This document shows positions 52,873 through 60,926 of a stretch of DNA of 64,000 bases, in pieces (position 1 is the first letter of the stretch; each line of letters starts with the position of its first letter). Source of the DNA: Eonycteris spelaea (Eukaryota; Chordata; Mammalia; Chiroptera; Pteropodidae); NCBI GenBank assembly GCA_003508835.1, contig PUFA01000068.1, positions 3,224,001-3,288,000 on the forward strand. Reading direction: 5' to 3'. The position numbers and the translations under genes are program-made. The notes beneath the pieces were generated by a model. The model did no database searches, had not been told where the DNA came from, and worked only from the letters and a program-made list of their open reading frames with translations.

Positions 52873-55800
52873 GTATATATACATATAATGGGTATGATAT
52901 GTATTTCAGAATATCCTTTTATTGTGTATTAAATGTCTTTCACGTCTATTCCCTAGTGCTAAACTCAATAATCTGGAACACAGTAGAATACAGTAGGAGT
53001 TTAGTTGCTTGCCAGATTTCTGTGGTATTGAAGCCTACCAGACCAACTTCAATAATCTTGTTGCTTAACTTAAGTTACTTAACATTAGAATTTGTAACAT
53101 TTCAAGGTAAATTTGGATAATTGGCTTTTTCAAATCTGTCCTATCTTTTGCCACAGTTTAAAGTAGAATTTCGGAAGTCAGATTCTGGTTTGAATCCTAG
53201 CTCTGTTATTTCTTAATCTTTTCTATTCTATTTTATTTTTTACTAACACTCAGTTTCCAAATAAGGTAATATATGGTATAGGTCAGAGGTTCTTAGTCTT
53301 TAGCAAGCATCAGAATTACCTGGAGGGTTAAACCATGGATTTCTGAGCCCCACCTCCAGTTTCTGATTCAGTAAGTGTGGGGCAAGGACCAAGGATTGTC
53401 ATTTCCAACAGACTCCCAGATGACTAGTCTAAGATTTCACATAGTGCTTATTAGCACGTGGTAAATTTGCTATAGTGATGGAGATTTTTGTTTGCTTTTT
53501 TTAGATTTTGTTATTGCTATTTACAAACTCATCCTTAAAAGGTCTTCCCTCCCACCAACTGACTCTTATCACATCATAATTCACTATTACTTTTAGTAAA
53601 CTATTACGTGCTCCCTAAAGTCTTAATAGATGTTTATGAATTTAGTTAGTAGTTATTTAGCTTTATTTTTTTGTTTGTTTGTTTTTTATACGCCGCTTTC
53701 CTTAAATCCAGTGAATAATTGAACCCAATTAAATGTCAGTTTTCCATCTTGGGGATCTGAAGAAAAGAAGTTCATCTTAGGGACATAATTAAGAAGAATG
53801 TTGAAGTTTGAGGATAAAACAAATATTAGATAAAGAACTATTTGAATTGGCTAGATTTTTATTTTACCTTAATACACTCAAAAGTTTTCACCTTTTTAAT
53901 AGTAATTGTGGACAGATCTTGCAGCCTATTATAGATGTGTATTACATATTCTGTATTTTCCTCCAAAACACTAAAAACATTTGTATTTTATTTACCTACC
54001 CATAAAACTTTTATATCTTGTATTCAAAACTTTGTTTTTGATTAAATGTAAGTTAGAAGCAATCTATGCTGTGGTACACATAATGCTTCAATTCATGGAA
54101 ACTCTGGGTTCTTTGAGTTGTTATTCCTTAATCACCTGAAAGTCTTATGGTAAGAAAGAAATCATGTAAGTAGTGTCCCCTGGAATTGTGTCTTGGGGTG
54201 GCTTTGTGATAAATTTATACCATATGCATTGTACAGTTTTTTCCCCTGTATTATTATGTTTGGATTGTAAAGCAGTAGTGGGAAGTTAACAGGTATTTTA
54301 CTTTTAGGGATATTGGTATTGCAAATGTATTTCTTTATCTTATTATTTTATTGCAATTGTAGTTCTTTAAAAGTAAGAAAACAATTTCCTTAAAAAAATT
54401 AAAATTAATGTTTCATATTTCAGAATCATGTTTTTTAGGTTCTTTTCAATAAAGTAGTAAGTATTTTGCTGGGGAAGTTATTGATCCTTTCCAGAAGGGG
54501 TATTATTATTTGAATCCTATGTAAACTTAAGATATGGACTTGAATAGTTTTCCAGGCCTCCTTTGGATATGCTATCATATGAGGAATATGTAACTGTTAC
54601 TGTGCTGAAACTGTTCTTCTTTTGAGATTTACATTGAGCTTTCTCTTTTCTTTTTAATGTTTTTATTTACTGGGGTGAGAAAGGGGAGTGGCTAATGTAG
54701 CAAAATGTACCTAATGAATAAATCATCTTTTCAAAATATCTTCCTAGCACATCAAAGCTACCAAATGATCTGCTTGATTTACAACAGCCAACTTTTCACC
54801 CATCTGTACTTCCAATGTCAGCTGCTTCTCAGGTAGCAAATACATGGGGAGGTAAGCATTAATGAATTCTGCTTTATATGTTGTATAGGCATCTCCCCTC
54901 CCTATTCTGTGGTATTTTACTTATTTCTACAGTTTTTGGTTATACTTGATACATGAGAACTTGAAAAAATATTAAAATAGCAGTGAAGTCATTTTGCCCT
55001 TTGAAAACATTTTTTTTATTTTATAAATAAAATTTTGGAATTCATGTTCAGTTAAGTTATGAAATGAGATTTGAATATGAAGAAGAGGACCAAATGTATG
55101 TTTGAGTATGAATTCATTCATTTAATGTTGAATGATTTCTGTCCAGTCATCAGAAAATGCATAATGGGTATTTTCCTTTCAGTATAGAAAAATAATTACT
55201 TGTAAGGGAAAAACTCATATTGTGTAGTAAGTATGTGATAAAGTTTCAATAAAACTCAGATGGTGTTACTAGGCAGTGAACTATGTTCTGACCAGGAATG
55301 TCATGACAAACTTACGCTATTTATATTTTTAAAATGTTGATTTAATTCAGACCTATAAGAGCTTGATATTCAAAAAAATTTCCCCTGTTACCAACAGGAA
55401 TGTTTGCTGTCCTTAAGTAGTTTTTTTGATCTTAAGGTGTCCTTATCATGACTATGACCATGGCATCTTTGAAGCCAAAGTCATTGTCAATTTTTAAGCA
55501 GTTTTGCTTAGTCATTTAGTATGTTTTCAAATCATTTCCTCTGGTTGTTTTTGGTGCTTATGTTTGTTTGTATATATGTAAGTATTATTTTACAAACACT
55601 TGAAAATTATTTAGGAGGGAAAGAAGATATTCTGAGAAAGGACACTGTATAGAGAACTATTTGGCAAGCTACCTTAAAATTTAAAACACATAAAACCTGG
55701 ATCAATTGGCTTACCTCTCAGAGCAAAGATTAATTAATTATTTTAGTGAGTTTTTATGGTATATGAATTAGGCTTTTTTCATCTTTAATGATTTGAGTTT

Positions 55801-58800
55801 TAAGAACTTTTGTTATTTTTTATAGTTATTTCTTAAGGCTCTGTTTTATATAATAGAATGTAATCTCTGGGAAGGAAGGATGTGTTCAGTGCTGTATGCC
55901 CAGTGACTGATACAAATAGGAACTTTGTAAAATACTTGTTGAATGAGTGGATGTTTCCTTTGCTTTTTTTTTTTTTCCCCCCTATACTGGTTATTTCTCG
56001 TTCATGGTAGGGCAGAGAATAGGATTAGTGAAACTAAAACACTAGATTTTTAGACTAATTTTGTGAGCCATAACTTAATTAACTAATTTACTTTGAAGGC
56101 AAGTTTAATTTAGTTAAATTTTTAAGATTTGAGAGTAATTCCTAAAAATGATAAGCTGGTTTAAAGTCAGTAAATTTTTAAAATTATTTATGTGGATGAC
56201 TTAGACAGCTAATTAAGATAGAGAGGCATTTCTTAATATCCTAATGGTAAGCCCTAGTTTTAGGATTTTTAACTTGCCAAAACTTACATGCTTATTATAA
56301 ATTGCTTTAGAAAAGGTTAGTTGAATTAACATGACCATTTAAGCATTACAGCTTTCTTTCTTTCTTTTTTGTTTGAAAGTAATTTTTCTAAATTAAGGCC
56401 GAAAAGTTGTCTTTCCAGATAGATGCAATTTTTTACAGAAGCATTAATGAGAACTAATACGACATTAAAAAAAAAAAAGTGAACCTGAAATTGTTTTTTC
56501 TAAACTCCATGTACAATTAATTCTAACAATGACAAATTAAAGTTTCTGGTTGGAATTATTGAGCTCATGTATGAAGGCAGACAATTTTAAGTAATTTCAG
56601 CCCGTAAGAATTATTCTATGTCCTGTTATAAGAAGTATTCTAAAGCAGTCTGTGTGTGAATACAATACAATACATTTAGTTATGTTTTATTTTTCTATTT
56701 TTTGGTTATTTTGCTTTATGTACTATTTCTATCAAAAATTTCCCCACATTTTAACATTAGGCTTATTCTGTACAGTGAACCTGTTAAAAGTGTTAAAAAT
56801 ATAAATCAAGTACAGTGAGAGCACAGGCAGTAGCAATTGACTTGTCTTTCCAAAAGCCTGTCATTACATATGAGGAAAGAATGGTGATCTTTACTATGAA
56901 CTCCTCAATTTAAGAATAATTAAATCTTGTTTTGACTTTCATATAAAGATATTTGGCTTCCGAGTTGGTGATAATTTCAGAGCTTTGACTTTTGCATATT
57001 GGATAGCTGAAGAGTATTTTAAGCTAAGAACTTTGATTACTTCCTAATTTAGTCAGTGTATTATTCATTTCCATGATACTCAGGTTAAGATTTTTTACAT
57101 TAGTTTTAAAATTGAAGTTAGACTGAGATAAGTAAATAAATCTTATATATAAAAAGCTTTGCTTATAATGAAAACATTTTAAGCAGTTTTTTGAAATTAA
57201 CCATTTATCTGAACATTTGAAATATGTAACATCTTACGTCATGCTGCTTTTATAAGGTGGCAAAACAAAAATATGACTTAGTGATTCTAAAATCTTATTC
57301 TGTGCTTCCCTTCTTTCATCTTCTAAAAATGGATATTAATAACAGATTTGATATTTAATTATCTTAAGCACCATAGAGACGATGTACATTCCTAATCACA
57401 GGCAGCGATACAGAGCTAAAAGGAAGTAAGATTTACATGTTTAAATGAAAAGTATTTAAGATTCCACCTAAAATTGAACTCGAAAGAGAGAGAATGCAAG
57501 CTTTCCTGTTCCTCTCATTGAGTTATTAATAAGCCTTTGATGTTTCAAGGAGTGGTCTGGAGTCTAAACACACAGTTGGTGTTGAATACTAATATCTGAG
57601 AAAATTAAAATTTTCATCACTTTAAAAACTTTGAGTTATAGCAAATCTAAAAATATACCATATTGTCAACTCAGTTCACTGTTATATGTTTTAAACAAGA
57701 TTTCAAAATGTAATTCAGACAAAAAAGAATGATTTATTTTGAAGCTTAATTTGCTTTATTCTCAGCTTGCATGAAACATTTTATGGAAAAAAAAACGGTT
57801 TTTTTTGTATGTAGAAAGTATTAGGCTCTCAAGACTATGATATGACTAGACTGGTTCTATTTTAATCTTTTAAAATTATTTTTCTGTGACTCTAGTGTAA
57901 CAAAATTAAACTTAGAAATGAATAACGATAAAAATAATGGGAAAAACTATTTTTTAAAAGTTTAAGGAATTTAGAGGAGACTTGCCAGTCTAATGTAAAC
58001 ATTTAATTTGGAATAGTGGGAGCATTGTTTTTTTGTTTTAATGATTTTATTGTTTATAACATAGTGTCCATTAGGACATTCATACCATCTAGATTGCATG
58101 TAGTGTTTTGTCAAATAGATTAAGACCTGGTTGTTTTTTTTATTGTCTGATTGACCTAAATTCAGATGCACTTGCACATGTTTCTGCATATTCTTCTCTA
58201 GAATGTTTTGTATAATAGGAAATGATTGATATTACATGCTTAGGTAAGATAGTATCAATCAGTAGAACAGCAGATAACTAGTGACGTGTTTTTTTCTCAT
58301 AAACCAATGGATTTGTTATAGAAATGTTTTCTTTTTTCCAATGTCTTCTCTCATGACTTCTTTTGTTTGGAAAACTAGAGAGATGTTCTGTATTGCTTAC
58401 TTGTCTATCAAAGTATAATGTACTTTAAAAGCACATACCACTATTGAATATTTAAAAATAGTACTTTCAACCAGACTGACCAACTCTAAACTTAATACAG
58501 CTTCTTTCTTATATAAGGAGTTAGATTTGTCACCATCACATTTTTCTTTTAATGTAAAAAAATTCAACTTATATCTATTTTCTACTTTTTATTTCTGATT
58601 CTTTTCTCCCACTGTTTCATTTATTGAGGAGTGGAGGGGTGGGAAGTATGTTAAAACATGATCTATAGGAGCTGAACTAGTATACCAGTGAATTTTGATA
58701 AGATTGTAGGACTTTATTTTTGGGCGTGAATTGATGTTGCATAGTAATGCTTAATTCCTAGAAAAGACCTTAAATGATACAAAAATTAAAGTTTTTAAAA

Positions 58801-60858
58801 ACCATTTATTATATTTAAGCCAATACCTCAATATTTATATATGTATGTATATTTTTTCAAACATTTGTAGGGTTTGTGAGACACTTGCCTTGAATTTATT
58901 GACATAAAGGAAAGTATGCCTATATTGTAGTGAATGAGCTGGTCTTTAGGCCATTGCTGCCTTCTTATTGTTTCATCATATAGTCTTAGAGTAAAACGCA
59001 GTGCTTAATAATGTGAAGATACCACAGTATTTTTCAATGAGGGTCACAAACTGGACTAGAATAGACAATAACACATTGTTGGTTGAAAATACAGGATGTT
59101 TTCTCATTGTTTATTGTGTTACAAGAGAAAAAAGTACGGTACTATATTTTTGCTACTCTATTAAGTTTGGGTGAATGGATTTCAATCATTAGAATGACAA
59201 TTATCTTGAATTGAGGTATAGATACAGTAAATTAATGTTTCTCAAACCACTTTAGGTGTAGAATTTGATAATAGTTATATATACATATATATGCACACGT
59301 GTGTGTGTAATTATATAATAACATTCTAGTTGGAAACAATGCTTTTGTTATTTCTTTAGCAAATCAGTGAAAGCCTAAATGATTTGGCTTTAAAACTCTT
59401 AGCTTGGCCTTGAAAGCTGTTCACAGTCTACTAAATGGCCAGTCTTTTGTCTCTTAAATTTTCTAAAATCTCTTTTCCCATCATTATACCTTTTCTTCAC
59501 CTTCATTTTTTTATTTCCTACCTTTGAAACCTATACAAGAGTTATCTGCACATATTAGAAACAGCCTTTTACCCCTCAATTCTGTTATATTTTCTGAAAT
59601 TTTACTTACACCACACATATCAATTGCTTATATCAGTTACTTAAGTAAACATAACTATGCCACAAAAAGCCAATACATTCTCAGTTAGGGCAGAGAATAT
59701 AGTTCAAGGTTGCTGGCTTTTTTACAGAAGCATTTTGGTTATTATTCTCTTTTTCAACTTCCTATTATTGGCCTCCTAATGTTGAAGAATAGATCTACCC
59801 TTAGTATGCTACTGTTAATAGACATAAGTGGGGTTTTTGGGGTTTTTTTTTTTTTTTTTTTTTTTGAGAATTAATTTAAAGTATGTTGAATATAGTTCTT
59901 CCATCTTGGTGATTAGGTATTTTGGCATTTAAGATTAATAGACAGTAATATAGCTACTACTTTTCACTTTGCATCTTTCAACTAATCACAATACTAATTA
60001 ATTTACTTCCTTTCTTCATTTTGCTGTAATGAACTTGGACTACACAGATCCTTTCTCTGCTACTGTAGATGCTGTTGATGATGCCATTTCAAGCTTAAAT
60101 CCTTTCCTCACAAAAAGTAGTGGTGATGTTCACCTTCCTATTTCTTCAGATGTATCTACTTTTACTACTAGGACACCTACTCATGAAATGTTTGTTGGTA
60201 AAGTACCATTTAACCTTTCTTTCCAATTATGTTTATACCGCTGAAGTGTTTTTTACATATCCATTAGTTATTTTTTAAAGCATTGCAGTAATTACTTTGG
60301 ATTCTAATATTACATTTGAAAATAAACTAAATAGAAATAATGTAGTGAGATTTTTAAATTGACACTAATATCCCTAATTTTATTTAATGCAAGTTTTGAG
60401 GAAAGAAAATTTCCTTTCAAGTTGGACTTTTTTAGCATTTCGTTGTGTATCATATTATGTTGCAGTACTCAAGCTGTGTAGCATCACGTGCTGTATCCAG
60501 TTTATTATTAGTTCAGAGAGTTGGTTATTAGGTGAGTTGGTTAAACCTGTATACATGTTTATGTGTGCTTGTATTTTCCCCTCAGTACTTGGAAGAGAGG
60601 ATGGTTATGTTAGTAGCTATGCTATCTTAATGTGTTTTTTTTTTCCTTTTTGAACTGTGAATAGTACAATTTAGATTTTCTAAAAACGGTACATACCTTC
60701 TGTTCCTGTCTTAAGGGGGTCCCACTTCATTGTTAGCCTAGAGATAAAAATAGAGAATGAAAAGCAACTTGACTGTGAATAGCCTTTAATTGCAGTATAA
60801 AAATCCATAAAGAGGCAAAATTCCACATCAAAGTTACACTAGCAAGAGTATGTATGTG

Positions 60859-60926
<68 letters not shown>

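Larger units (their letters stand above)
52505..54747 (+). other. PICALM: Intron 11 (2.2 kb)
   Basis: Contains an (AC)n tract, a MIR piece and a MER20/MER5-like element; 53450-54740 has nothing recognised. Acceptor atatcttcctag. Confidence 0.9.
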
